DNA of 64,000 bases from Lithodes maja (GCA_037953745.1 JBAKBP010001390.1:1-64000); one strand, 5' to 3'. Counted from the stretch's first letter, positions 1-11,243 are shown. Notes: a model not told the origin generated them from the sequence alone. Program-made: numbers and translations.

Positions 1-95
1 GTAACTAAACTAAAGGTGTCTAAATATCCCTGATGGTAAGAAAGGCTTTTAGGTATCCCTAATAGGCTCAAAATCGCATCATATGTCGGAGAGGG
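1..95. mobile_element. T1 TTAA-flanked MITE, right end only
   Basis: The first 95 bases match 35570-35664 almost base for base and stop at the same point, 'GTCGGAGAGGG', immediately followed by TTAA (96-99). The complete copy is the 227-bp element at 35438-35664, so the window opens inside a second T1 copy. No coding capacity. Confidence 0.8.
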
Positions 96-914
96 TTAAT
101 ACTTCGGTATTAAGGTTTCTCAAGAGAGCTACCCTTCAGTATAACGTAATATTTGACACACAGACTTGAGATTTGCACTAGGCTATGCAGCATGCCATGC
201 GCACCAGTATCTCGTATCATTGACTCTAGCTAGACTTTATCAATCATAGTAGACATTAAGTATATTAACCTAATTACTTTTGTATGCATACCCATTTATG
301 ATTACACAAGCATTTCGCAGCCTAGTTTGATGTATTGAGACACAAACGACTTAGGCTCTTTTTGTTGATAGGAATACTGTATTGTGGCGATTATTATTAG
401 TGTTGTAGTGTTTAGGATATTCTTGGCTCCGACGGCATTATATATTCTGCCTTTTTGTGTGCATAGCCTGCACGAGCATTGTTCCACTGCCTGCCTTTTT
501 GGGTTCCATTTCCGATACGAGCATCTTTACAGCATCTAACATTTAAAGAAGATTCCTTGTTAGTGTTGAAGGACTTTAGTGCACTTTCTTTCATGCAGGA
601 GTGCCTGACATTTATTGATTAAAGTAACGTAAGCTGTAACTTCTCTTACCACCTTACTGTGTATACCATAACCAAGCACCTTCGGTTATAGGTAGTAATA
701 GGCTGTTTTCACATAACATTAAGCCTAGAGTAGACGCACTTTTATTGAGAGTTTGATAGCCTATTATTGCATATAGAACTCTGTAGAGTATTTGTGTTCT
801 TTGTTCACTGGGAATATACTTCAGAGGTTGGAGCTAGCGCTTTCCGTTGTAACATTTATGCCATTACTAGTCCAATGAATAAGAGCCCTGATATATTTGA
901 ACCCCAGTCGTAAC
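96..914. other. No gene recognised
   Basis: About 0.8 kb of AT-rich sequence. Only short minus-strand ORFs (about 60 codons) without family resemblance are present. I see no RNA gene, inverted repeat or tandem repeat. It ends where homology to NLR-1 begins abruptly. Confidence 0.5.
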
Positions 915-2322
915 AAGTGCAAGACTGCATACCATCGAAAATACGGCGTCCAGGCCATAATAATAAGCCCAAATAGTGGAATAAAGATATTTCAAACTGC
1001 CTGCTTGCTAAAAAAAATTGCTAATGATAGATTAAAATCCTCACAAAATGACGAAGAACGGGTGAAATTTGTAGAGCTACGACGCAAAGCCAAAAAGTTA
1101 ATTAAGCAAAGTAAAAATACCCTAGAGTTACATATTGCGAATCAGAGTAAAACAAACCCGAAAGAATTCTATAGTTATATCAGAAAGAAAAAAGTAGTTA
1201 CTTCAACTGTTGGACCGTTAGTCGATGAAAATGGAGAATACACCAAAGACGAAGTACAAATGAGTAATGCCCTCAATACCTTCTTTGCATCAGTTTTTAC
1301 AACAGAAGACCTCAGTGACATCCCTACACCATCGCCGATTCAGATTGATAATTCAGATGTTCTAAGCAATATCACCGTTACAGAGAGAGAAGTATTGAAT
1401 TGTTTAGATAAACTCAAGGTAAATAAAACGCCTGGACCTGATACAATCTCGCCTAGAGTTCTAAAGGAAGCTAAGGATGAGCTCTCCAAACCACTGACAT
1501 TACTATTCAATAAATCCTTGCAGTCTGGAACTATGCCTGATCAGTGGAAGATAGCCAACGTAACACTGATATTAAAAAAAGGCAGCAAATCCCTACCCAG
1601 TAACTATCGTCCAATTAGCTTAACCTAAGTTGTATGTAAAATGCTAGAAATGGTCATAAGAGACAGACTGTAAATCACTTAGAGGCAAATAACTTACTTA
1701 AAGATACTCAACACGGCTTTTGTAAAAAACGTTCCTGTTTAACAAACCTCTTAGACTTCTTCCACGATATCCTCAACCTCTACGATGAGAGTAAAGCTGT
1801 AGATATTATATACCTTGATTTTCAAAAGGCCTTTGACAAAGTTCCCCCACAAACCTTTACTGCTAAAACTAAAAGCGCATGGAATACAAGATTGTGTGTT
1901 GAAATGGATAGAAAATTGGCTCAGCGACAGAAAGCAAAGAGTAGTCATAAACGGTAAGGCATCTAAATGGACCAATGTAAGTAGCGGGATACCCCAGGGA
2001 TCGGTACTAGGACCAATTCTCTTTCTAATTTACATCAACGACATAGATGAGGGTCTCACCTGTACAATCTCAAAATTTGCTGACGATACAAAAATTGAAA
2101 ATAGCGTACTCTCAAAAGAACAAGTTGACGATATGCAACACAATCTAGATAAATTGTCACATTGGGCCCAAATTTGGTAAATGAGTTTCAATGCGGATAA
2201 ATGTAAAGTATATACTACATATCGGATACCTAAATGAGAAAGCAAACTATTCGATGAATGGCACTCAGCTTAAGAATGTAAACAGAGAAACCGATCTGGG
2301 AGTAACAATATCGAGTAACCTA
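915..2322 (+). pseudogene. NLR-1 copy A, 5'-truncated EN/RT ORF2 (first segment)
   Basis: This is a degraded piece of a CR1-like ORF2 that aligns with copy B from 12057. It starts at the EN-RT linker ('ANDRLKSSQNDEERVKF') and runs through the RT fingers ('GPDTISPRVL', 'NYRPISLT'), motif A ('FQKAFDKV'), 'GIPQGSVLGP' and the 'FADDTK' active site. Against copy B it carries a stop just after 'PISLT' (about 1626), a 1-base loss near 1671, an extra C near 1847, a Gln-to-stop change near 2178 and a 4-base insertion near 2210. The 5' truncation is typical of incomplete target-primed reverse transcription. The sequence breaks at 2322 because NLR-2 inserted there; the remainder lies at 4813-5620. Dead copy. 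Confidence 0.93.
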
Positions 2323-2336
2323 TCCAACTCTAGCTC

Positions 2337-4716
2337 TTTCCAAGCTTTCTGGCATCTAGCCAAAAACCTCTCCAACAGTTTCTCTTCCTCGTCTTTCCCT
2401 CCCCTTTCCCACTCTGATGGCACAACCATCACTTCTTTCTCTGACAAAGCTAAACTCTTCGCTCAAACTTTTGCTAGAAACTCCACCTTGGATGATTCCG
2501 GTGCTATTCCTCCCTCTCCGCCCCTCCTCTCTCTTACTTATGCCTAATATCCTAATCTCTTCTAAAGATGTACTTTCTACCCTCTCTGGGCTTAATACTA
2601 ATAAGGCGTACGGTCCGGACGGTGTTCCTCCTGTTGTTCTCAAAAAACTGTGCTTCCGTGCTGACTCCCTGCCTAGGCAAACTCTTTCGTCTCTGTCTAT
2701 CCTCTAACGTCTTCCCTTCATGCTGGAAGTTTGCTCACATTCAACCTGTCCCAAAGAAGGGTGACCGCTCTCAACCCTCCAACTATCGTCCAATTGCTCT
2801 TATCTCTTGTCTTTCTAAAGTTTTTGAAACTATTCTTGCTTCCAAATTTCTTAAGCATTTCTCTTCTCATAATCTGCTCTCAGATCGCCAGTATGGCTTC
2901 CTTAACCCGCGGGGAGACTCTTAAGAGTTCCCCCGGCGGACTGCGGGAAGACTCTTAAGAGTCAGAGAAAACAAAAATCAACTTTTGACATAGAATTTTT
3001 TTTATTTTTTTATTTTTTTTTTATTTTATTTTTTTTTTGGCCCCTGGGCCATGCAAAATCTCAGTCCTCTACCTCCCCTCCTTCCCCACTTTCCTCCTCT
3101 CCTTCAGTTATCACCTATTTTCCCTGTTATTCCCTTATTCTGAGGTATATTTTTGTGCTAACATTAGAAAGCCGGTTGCAGGGTGTGGTCATCACTTATA
3201 GCAAGCGAATGCAAGAGAGAGAGAGAGAGTATCGATCGACTGTGTCTCAGTGGCCTTGGGGGAAATTGGCGGGAAAGCAGCTTGCCTCACCCATACTATA
3301 CAACTCGCGGGCTATATCTTCGATTTTGACCATCCAAACGCTGTTTTCACTCGTTTTATTGTTGTTTCAGGTTAATACCTTTATAATCAACCTATAATAG
3401 GCGCATATGGATAAGTATTAATGCTATTAATGGTACAATGAATATTTTAGTGACGGAAACACCTCAAATACATGCGCACAGGGAGAGGTGTCTAATTACC
3501 CCCATGCGCACTTGTTAGGTTAAGGGTCGCTCTACTGGTGATCTTCTTTCATATCTTACTAACTCTTGGTCATCCTCCTTTCGGGACTTCGGTGAGACTT
3601 TTTCTATTGCACTAGACCTATCGAAAGCCTTCGATAGAGTCTGGCATAAATCGTTAATTTCTAAACTACCCTCCTTCGGTTTCTATCCCTCCATCTGTGC
3701 CTTTGTCTCTAATTTTTTTTCCGGCCGTTCCATAGCCGCGGTTGTGGACGGCCATTGTTCACTTCCTCACCCTATAAACTCCGGTGTTCCTCAGGGCTCT
3801 GTCCTATCTCCTATTCTCTTTCTAATTTTTATAAATGATCTCCTTAACTGTACCTTAATTCCCATCCATTCATACGCAGACGACTCAACCTTACACTACT
3901 CCATTAGTTTTTCAGAATGCCCCAGCCAGCAATCCCTCAACGACAAACGTAATGAAGCCATAGAACTCTTAAATTCTGATGTAAATACTATTTCCAATTG
4001 GGGCAGAGAAAACCTTGTTAACTTTAATGCTTCCAAAACCCAATTTCTCCATCTATCTACCCGTCAGGATCTCCCAGCGGACTATCCCTTATTCTTCAAC
4101 AATACAAAAATCAACCCTTCATCTTCTCTCACTATTCTTGGTGTCTCTTTTTCTTCTGCTCTCATTTGGAAGGACCATATCCAGTCTTGCTAAGGCAGCC
4201 TCCCAGAAGCTGGGTGTGCTCAACTGCCTTAGGGGGTTCTTTTCCCATGCACAGCTTCTTGCTCTGTACAGGGGCATAGTGCGCCCTTGTATTGAGTATT
4301 GTTCACATGTGTGGGGAGGTTCCTCTCACACCGCTCTCCTAGACAAAGTTGAAAGGAAGGCCTTTCGTATCATTAACTCCCGTCCACTCACCAACTCTCT
4401 GCAATCTCTCTCTCTCCGCCGCAATGTTGCATCTCTCTCGCTATTCTATTGCTACTATAATAATCAGTGTTCCTCAGAGCTATCCCAGTGCATACCACCT
4501 CCTTTACGTAGGGCACGTGGTACCCGTTTTGCAACTCAATCCCACCCCTACTCTGTGCAACTCTCCAACCCAAGAGTGAAACGTTACTCTCAAACTTTCT
4601 TCTACTCAACAGCTGAGCTCTGGAACTCTCTCCCAGAATCAGTCTTTCCCTCTTCCTATGACTTAAATTGCTTCAAACTCTGTGTGTCCAGGCATTTTGG
4701 CTCGAACGTCCCTTGA
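2337..4716 (+). pseudogene. NLR-2 reverse transcriptase, fragmented
   Basis: Several frames together cover an RT and its C-terminal region. In order: 'SSKDVLSTLSGLNTNKAYGP' then 'DGVPPVV', 'CWKFAHIQPVPKKGD', 'NYRPIALISCLSKVFE', 'DRQYGF' (interrupted by T2), then 'STGDLLSYL', motif A 'IALDLSKAFDRVWH', 'GVPQGSVLSP', 'HSYADDSTLHY' (motif C), and a tail 'LYRGIVRPCIEYCSHVWGG'. The catalytic Asp residues are all present, but frameshifts near 2560 and 4190 split the ORF and the endonuclease domain is absent. The product would be the reverse transcriptase used for target-primed reverse transcription; this copy cannot make it. Confidence 0.9.
2906..3519. mobile_element. T2 TTAA-flanked element inserted in the NLR-2 RT
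   Basis: The NLR-2 frame runs Y-G-F to 2901 and resumes at 3520. TTAA stands at both ends (2902-2905 and 3520-3523). Removing 614 bp plus one TTAA restores an uninterrupted 'YGFLKGRSTGDLL', the expected RT motif. The termini are CCC...AGG, with little inverted-repeat homology beyond that. The left end has two copies of the 12-bp palindrome ACTCTTAAGAGT; the right end has a direct repeat CATGCGCAC. The centre contains a T-rich stretch (2996-3038). No transposase ORF. TTAA duplication is the hallmark of piggyBac-superfamily transposition; the assignment rests on that alone. Confidence 0.85.
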
Positions 4717-4812
4717 TTTTGGCCCTGTCACTCTTTCAACGGTGGGGGAGGCACTCGCTATAGGCAGTTGTGCCTTTTGCCTCCCTCAATCACAGAAAAA
4801 AAAAAAAAAAAA

Positions 4813-5620
4813 CGAGTCAACAATGTTCAGAAGTTGTTAAGAAGGCAAACAAAATAATTGGCTTTATAGGCAGGTCATTTGAGCATAAATCCAAAGAAGT
4901 TATCCTAACCCTTTACAATTCCATAGTCCGCCCTCTTCTGGAATACTGCGATCAATGCTGGTGCCCTTATTACCAAAAAGACATAAACAAGCTAGAACGA
5001 GTTCAACGTAGAGTTCCCAAAATGATACCTAGCCTAAAGAACAAACCATACGAAGAGCAGAGCGTCTTAGAGAATTAAATCTATTTCCTTTAAACCAGCG
5101 CAGATTAAGAGGTGACTTAATTCAAGTGTTCAAAATCATCAAAGGCATCGACAATATGAACTGTAGTAAGTACTTCACTATCGACCAATCTAATTACACG
5201 TGGGGAAACGGTTGCAAAATTATTGGTAAATCTTTTAACTCACACAAAGCTAAGAATTTCTTCTTCAATCGAGTTGTCAACTTATGGAATGGGCTTCCCC
5301 GAGATGTCATAGACTGCAGCACCGTTGATTCATTTAAACTCCGCCTAGACAAATATCTCGCATCAAAACCGCGACTGACTGCGTTTGTAAATGAATAACT
5401 TTATTTTATCCTCCCCTCAGTTACTAACCCATATGTCCCCTACTAACTTCCTAGTCCTGCCACGGACATTAGTTCCAGGGCAGTAATTCCCTTTCCAATG
5501 TTCCCTTACCCTCTCTAAACCACTGTTTGGACACTTGATCCTCAGTGTTTTGGAGGACAAGCAGCCTAGAAGGGTCACTAGACCTGTTGTTGCTTGATTT
5601 CCTTTGTACTCCTTTGTACT
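4813..5620 (+). pseudogene. NLR-1 copy A, second segment (ORF2 C-terminus and 3'UTR)
   Basis: Resumes NLR-1 homology exactly where the first segment stopped. It encodes 'VVKKANKIIGFIGRSFEHKS', 'RPLLEYC' and 'LERVQRRV', and after a 4-5 base change near 5058 the C-terminal part 'FFFNRVVNLWNGLPRDVIDC' (to 5398). The 3'UTR ends with 'CCTTTGTACT' repeated twice and passes straight into (CT)n. The short terminal repeats recall the tandem 3' tails of CR1-type elements. Confidence 0.92.
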
Positions 5621-5820
5621 CTCTCTCTCTCTCTCTCAGACGTACGCCACTCAGTTACTCAGCACTAATATTGGAATCCCTTGCATCTCTCTCCCACCTC
5701 ACTCATGCTCTCTCTCTCTCTCTCTCTCAGACGTACGCCACTCAGTTACTCAGCACTAATATTAGAATCCCTTGCATCTCTCTCCCACCTCACTCATGCT
5801 CTCTCTCTCGCTCTCTTTTT
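5621..5820. repeat. CT-rich minisatellite, left part
   Basis: Two units of a compound repeat: a (CT)n run of variable length followed by about 70 bp beginning 'CAGACGTACGCCACTCAG' and ending 'CCCACCTCACTCATGCT'. The same unit forms the arrays at 7529-8629 and 14270-15088. The interruption by NLR-6 implies the 5.6-8.6 kb array was once continuous. Confidence 0.9.
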
Positions 5821-7526
5821 TTTTTCTTTTTTTCTCTAAACTTCACATTATATGGTGTTCTTACAGCTAAAATTCCAGTGATGAAACGTGGAATTATCTA
5901 TAGCGAAACACATTTAAAATGCAAAAAATATATAGCATTGATATATTTATATATAATAGATACCAGTATATATTTTATCAAAGATCCCTCTTTATGAAGT
6001 ATGATAATTAATAATTATATTACCAAGATTTAGTACGGAACTGTGATATTCCTGAGCCAGTTATTAACCTCCGACTTGAACTGTTGTAGTGAGGTTAAGT
6101 GATGCAGGTCAGTGTGCTGAACCAGGTGATTCCACAGTCTTGCGTACTTTGGTAAGTAGGAACGAAGGTAGTGTTCTGTCCTAGCAAATGGAACACTGAC
6201 CTGATGATACCTTGTGGATGCGGTTCTTGTTGCATATGATGTTGGTTGGGCAGGTTGTAGATGTAAGGCTGCCAGGTGTGGAGTGTGCGTTTTTGGGGTT
6301 TTGTATGTTACACACAAACCTGCCACATCCCGACGCTGTTGTAGAGGCTGAAACCGGGGGGCATGATGTTCTTGTTCTTTGAATTGGATCAAGTGTTCAG
6401 CTCTTTTCTGTATTTGGTCCAAAAGTTTCAAGTATGAGGGGGGACATGATGACCATGCAAGTGGAGAGTATTCCATCAATGGACGAACTTGAGACTTATA
6501 CAGAGTAGCAACACCTTTAGAGTCCAGGAGATGTGATACACGTCGAATGCAACCAAGTTTCCATGCAGCATTCTTTGTGATGTCCTTTACATTGCTGGTG
6601 AAAGACAGATTATCATTAAATTTTACTCCTAGAATTATCACTTGACTCTGCATCTGAACCTTCCTCCCATCAAGCTGAATATCTGGTGGTGTATATGTTG
6701 GAATATCTTGTCTCCGAGAGATTAGCATTACTTGAGTTTTCTCCGGAGCAAGGTTCACTTGCCAGCGTTTTGCCCAAGAGGTTATACTATGTAAGGCATT
6801 GTTGATATGAGTGACGGTGGCTTGCCTCTCATCTTTGTTACAAGTGAATGTTAGAGTACAGTCGTCGGCATAAGCAAATGCCTCGGGGATGAGCTGCAGA
6901 ATGTCATTGAAATAAACATTCCACAACAAAGGTCCTAGAACGCTGCCCTGTGGGACACTGGCTTTGATGGCATAGTTAGCAGAGTTATGTCCATTGACAA
7001 CTGTGTGAAGTGTTCTGTCTTGCAGGTAATCATTAATTAGGTGAAGTAGAGCATCACACAACCCTAGACTCCTCAGTTTGGTGGTGATGCCCGCATGCCA
7101 CACCCTGCCAAAGGCACCCGCGATGTCCAGTGCAATTACGTAGGTGTCTTTTCCCATGTCAAGGGCCTGGTTCCACGTGGTAGATAAGTGGAGTAGCAAG
7201 TCTGCCGCAGATCTACCTTTCCTGAAGCCAAACTGCTTAGAGTTGAGTAGGTGATGTTTATCCAGAAAAGTTACAATTTTTGTTGCCAAGATTGACTCCA
7301 GAATTTTCCCAAGAACAGAAAGAAGGGAGATTGGTCTGTAATTTTTTGGGTCTGTTCTGCTTTTCTTGTGAATCGCCACAACTCTTGCTTCTTTCCATAT
7401 TTTGGGCCACTGTTGCGAGTTGAGGCAATTCTGAAAAATGATGGTGAGTGGCTGGCATAGCTGATGTGCGCAACACTTCAAGATATTTGGACTGATGTTA
7501 TCTGGTCCAGTGGCCTTCTTGGGGTC

Positions 7527-7528
<2 letters not shown>
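5821..7528 (-). mobile_element. NLR-6 retrotransposon, 5'-truncated, inserted in the CT minisatellite
   Basis: Minus-strand LINE lying between two parts of the same minisatellite. The 5' truncation is at 7528, where the coding sequence stops against (CT)n. The 3' side is an AT-rich region (5836-6029) ending in a T-rich run (about 5816-5835), which reads as an impure poly(A) on the coding strand. No target duplication can be defined inside the repetitive target. The exact 3' end is uncertain. Confidence 0.75.
6030..7528 (-). CDS. NLR-6 reverse transcriptase (partial, open)
   Basis: A continuous open frame of nearly 500 codons, truncated at its N-terminus. It reads from 'KKATGPDNISPNIL' (RT fingers) through 'NYRPISLLSVLGK', 'FGFRKGRSAADLL', motif A 'VIALDIAGAFGRVWH', 'SVPQGSVLGPLLWNVYFND' and motif C 'AFAYADDCTL', then the thumb/C-terminal part 'LYKSQVRPLMEYSPLAW'. 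All three catalytic Asp positions are present. The endonuclease domain, ORF1 and 5'UTR are missing, so the copy is dead on arrival although the frame is clean. This suggests recent insertion. Family: jockey/CR1-group RT, clade not resolved. Confidence 0.9.
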
Positions 7529-7574
<46 letters not shown>

Positions 7575-7631
7575 CGTACGCCACTCAGTTACTCAGCACT
7601 AATATTGGAATCACTTGCATCTCTCTCCCAC

Positions 7632-7678
<47 letters not shown>

Positions 7679-7745
7679 ACGTACGCCACTCAGTTACTCA
7701 GCACTAATATTGGAATCCCTTGCATCACTCTCCCACCTCACTCAT

Positions 7746-7779
<34 letters not shown>

Positions 7780-7846
7780 ACGTGCGCCACTCAGTTACTC
7801 AGCACTAATATTGGAATCCCTTGCATCTCTCTCCCACCTCACTCAT

Positions 7847-7926
<80 letters not shown>

Positions 7927-8241
7927 AGACGTACGACACTCAGTTACTCAGCACTAATATTGGAATCCCTTGCATCTCTCTCCCACCTCACTCATGCTCT
8001 GATAATATCTCTACCTATCTCTTTCTCGCTCTCTCTCTCTCTCTCTCTCTCAGACGTACGCCACTCAGTTACGCAGCACTAATATTGGAATCCCTTGCAT
8101 CTCTCGCCCACCTCACTCATGCTCTCTCTCTCTCGCTCTCTCTCTCTCTCTCAGACGTACGCCACTCAGTTACTCAGCACTAATATTGGAATCACTTGCA
8201 TCTCTCTCCCACCTCTCTCTCTCTCTCTCTCTTTCTGTCTA

Positions 8242-8295
<54 letters not shown>

Positions 8296-8457
8296 ACGTA
8301 CGCCACTCAGTTACTCAGCACTAATATTGGAATCCCTTGCATCTCTCTCCCACCTCACTCATGCTCTCTCTCTCTATCTCTCTCTCTCAGACGTGCGCCA
8401 CTCAGTTACTCAGCACTAATATTGGAATCCCTTGCATCTCTCTCCCACCTCACTCAT

Positions 8458-8495
<38 letters not shown>

Positions 8496-8590
8496 ACGTA
8501 CGCCACTCAGTTACTCAGCACTAATATTGGAATCCCTTGCATCTCTCTCCCACCTCACTCATGCTCTGATAATATCTCTACCTATCTCTT

Positions 8591-8626
<36 letters not shown>

Positions 8627-8629
8627 ACG
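7529..8629. repeat. CT-rich minisatellite, main array
   Basis: Nine units of the (CT)n + 70-bp core repeat, each about 85-140 bp because the (CT)n part varies. Two units carry an inserted 'GATAATATCTCTACCTATCT'. The Ser-Leu-rich ORFs here come from CT repeats and are not genes. Confidence 0.95.
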
Positions 8630-10185
8630 CACCTCGAGCCCGACGCGCCAACCCGCCAACAGCACTTCGCTCTCGCTGCTCGAAATCTGACCATAACTTG
8701 AGTACTCCATTACTCATCCCCTTATTTGTTTGCATGAGCTGTAGCTAAGCTCTAGCTTAACTGCCCCCTGTAGTTGCTTTGCATGTAATTTTGCTGTGTT
8801 TTTGACTGATAAACGTTTGTTTGTCGAGACTGCTTTTGTTTACATTTGTACCGGTTAGTGACGAAACCGACGCTCTAAAGTAAACAAACTATTTGCTTGT
8901 TTCATATTATAAAGTTCTAGCACTTATTGTAGATATTTTAGCCCTCACTGTAGTTAAGTGCTTAGCAAACCACCCAGTAGTTATCTTGCATGACATTGTA
9001 CTGTAGTTTTGACTGATAAACGTTTGTTTTTCAAAATTCTATTTGTCAGGTTAGTAGAGACGCCGCCGATACCAGCGCCACTTGTGTACGCATAAACAAA
9101 CCCTCTTCTTGTATTTTATATATCAAAGTCTAGCCAATACTGTACTTGGTTGAACTTTTTTATCTTGGTTATCTATATAAATCGCACACATTTGTCAAGA
9201 TAGTTTTAATATTGGGTTAGAATAATTTAGTTACTGTAATACTTTTTGATAGCCTATTTATTAATCGCATTTCAGATACTTGTCACCATAATAGACCTCT
9301 CACACTCTTGCCAGGGATATTACTAACTCCATTATTATTATTATTTGTCGACCACTGTATAAACTAATATACAGGCTTTAGCCTAACTGTGTCATACTGC
9401 TAACATAATTTTATTTTTATTTTCAGGCATAAAATTGTGTTCTATTGCTAACATATTCTTTTTGTGATCAACATATTCTTGTTGTGATTTACAGGCATTA
9501 ATTGTACCATATTGCTAACCAATATGTGTTGTTACTGTACTGTATACTGCTTTCCAGTGTTCTCACTAGGCTAAATTAACCCTCTCCCCTTTTTTTCTCC
9601 CAGTAAATTTTGTAACAAATTACTAGTCCATTTACAATTTTCAGGCTTTAACTGTGTCATACTGCTAACATAATTTTTTTTTATATTTTCAGGCATAAAT
9701 TGTGTTCTATTGCTAACATATTTTTTGTGATTTACAGCCATAATATTCTTTTTGTGATTAACATATTATTTTTGTGATTTACAGGCATTAATTGTACCAT
9801 ATTGCTAACAAATATTTTTTGTTACTGTACTGTATACTGTTTTCCATTTTTTTCACTAGGCTACATTAACCCTCTCCCACTTTTTTTTTCCAGTAAATTT
9901 TGTAACAAATTTCTAGTCCATTTGTGATTTTCAGGCTTTAACTGTGTCATACTGCTAAAAAAATTTTGTTTTTTTCAGGCATAAATTGTGTTCTATTGCT
10001 AACATATTTTTTGTGATTTACAGGCATATTAATTTTATCATATTGCTAACAAAATTTGTTGTGATTTTCAGGAATTAATTGTATCACATTGCTAACATAC
10101 ATTTTTTGTGATTTTCAGGCTTTAATTGTACCATTTTGCTAACATAAATTTGTGTGATTTTCAGGCATATTGTGATTATATCGTC
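8630..10185 (+). promoter_or_regulatory. NLR-1 5'UTR with a tandem array of splice-acceptor-like motifs
   Basis: Long AT-rich leader. From about 9378 it is built from two and a half units of roughly 270-290 bp, each made of shorter blocks with the pattern T-rich tract, then TTTTCAGG or TTTACAGG, then a 'CATAAATTGTG' or 'CTTTAACTGTG' core and 'TTGCTAACA'. I count about twelve such pyrimidine-tract-plus-AG sites between 9424 and 10163, the last one 20-odd bases before the ORF1 ATG. A second short repeat, 'GATAAACGTTTGTTT', occurs at about 8808 and 9015. The same leader is present in copy C (38371-39857, minus). Presumably it contains the internal promoter expected of a LINE, but no specific promoter motif is evident. 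Confidence 0.7.
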
Positions 10186-11178
10186 ATGGCGCCGCAACGA
10201 ACCTGCACGAGTTGTTCCGGTAAATTTGGCCCTACCATGTTTGTTGATACTGATGTCCAAATTTGTAGATTTTGCCAGCTCCGAGAGAAGATTGCGGATG
10301 AATTGAATGCAGCTCACCGCAAGATCGATACCCTGACTACGAAGCTTGAATCCCTTCAAGAATTTGCCACACTCAACGTAGGAGTGCCCTCGGCCCAAGA
10401 AACCACTACTATGTCAACCGCCATTCCAGTGCATACAGTACCGGTACCCACACCAGCAGCTACCTTAGATGTTGCAGATAATAATAATGACTCTACTCTC
10501 ACTCCCCCCCAGGACAACTTTCAGTTAGTGAGAAACAATGTCCATCCCAGTACCAGTACCAGGAAGGTCATCCCGACAACATGCCAAAACCGCTTCAAAA
10601 TTCTGGCTATTGACGAGGAAGAGGAAACGGAAGAAGTTCGGCTTGTGGGCGACTCCATGGTCCGTGGCCAACTAACCGAGTTCTGCGCCAGGGCACCCAG
10701 GACCAGAAAGCGATTCTGTATCCCAGGTGGCGGCGTGGACGACATTGTTGCGGCTCTGGAAGAGGTTTCCAGGCTCGCCCCCGCAAGCACTACGTACATC
10801 ATCCACGTTGGATCTAACGATGTCCAACGGACGCGGTCAGAGGAACTACTTTGCAAGTACCGGCGGCTGATCAGGTCCTTCAAGGAAAAATCTAATAGAA
10901 TCTTAATTTCAGGAATTGTTCCCCGGATTGATGTAGAAAACCGATTCTACAACATAGCTACCAGTACAAATCGCCGACTAGCCAAACTCTGCAGGGAGGA
11001 GAACATCGGCTTTGTCGACACGTGGGATAATTTTTACTATGATAAATCTTTGTTTTCAGGAGATGGTGTACATCTCAATGAAGTAGGAGCTGCACGTCTT
11101 GGTCGTCTGCTGAACGATGCAGTCAAGGATTTCCGTTCAAAAAACGGGGTCAACCAGACCCAAGACAGGGTAGTGTAA
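10186..11178 (+). CDS. NLR-1 ORF1: zinc-finger-like plus SGNH/GDSL esterase protein
   Basis: The start is placed at 10186 (GTCATGG, a good eukaryotic context) rather than the upstream in-frame ATG at 10126, which lies in the acceptor-motif array. The product is about 330 residues. N-terminal 'CTSC...CRFC' (residues about 7-33) forms two CxxC pairs like a small zinc-binding domain, followed by a likely coiled coil ('REKIADELNAAHRKID'). The C-terminal half is an SGNH hydrolase: block I 'VRLVGDSMVRG', a Gly-rich block 'PGGGVDD', block III 'HVGSNDV' and block V 'GDGVHLNEVG' with the Asp/His pair. ORF1 proteins of CR1-like LINEs are known to pair a zinc finger with an esterase domain; the role is thought to be RNP formation, possibly lipid or membrane contact. 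ORF2 follows in an overlapping frame. Confidence 0.9.
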   Translation: MAPQRTCTSCSGKFGPTMFVDTDVQICRFCQLREKIADELNAAHRKIDTLTTKLESLQEFATLNVGVPSAQETTTMSTAIPVHTVPVPTPAATLDVADNNNDSTLTPPQDNFQLVRNNVHPSTSTRKVIPTTCQNRFKILAIDEEEETEEVRLVGDSMVRGQLTEFCARAPRTRKRFCIPGGGVDDIVAALEEVSRLAPASTTYIIHVGSNDVQRTRSEELLCKYRRLIRSFKEKSNRILISGIVPRIDVENRFYNIATSTNRRLAKLCREENIGFVDTWDNFYYDKSLFSGDGVHLNEVGAARLGRLLNDAVKDFRSKNGVNQTQDRVV

Positions 11179-11243
11179 GTCAAATACGAACTGAAAATTC
11201 AGACAACGCACAATCAGTAACATCCAACTCTAATACTCTTAAG

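Larger units (their letters stand above)
2323..4812 (+). mobile_element. NLR-2 non-LTR retrotransposon inserted in NLR-1 copy A
   Basis: NLR-1 homology stops after 'GAGTAACCT' (2322) and resumes at 'CGAGTCAAC' (4813). The intervening DNA is a different, 5'-truncated LINE that ends in a 17-base poly(A) (4796-4812), the mark of target-primed insertion. A clear target duplication is not visible; about one base is lost at the junction. The 3'UTR (4717-4795) recurs on the minus strand at 45.3, 45.6 and 59.9 kb. The poly(A) tail and the RT sequence suggest the jockey/L2-like part of the non-LTR tree; the exact clade is uncertain. Confidence 0.9.

Noticed and set aside
7464..8748. Long Ser/Leu-rich plus-strand ORFs across the CT arrays (also 14190-15033)
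   Set aside because: They arise because (CT)n reads as Ser-Leu or Leu-Ser in every frame and the 70-bp core happens to lack stops. Frames end within the arrays and there is no start context.
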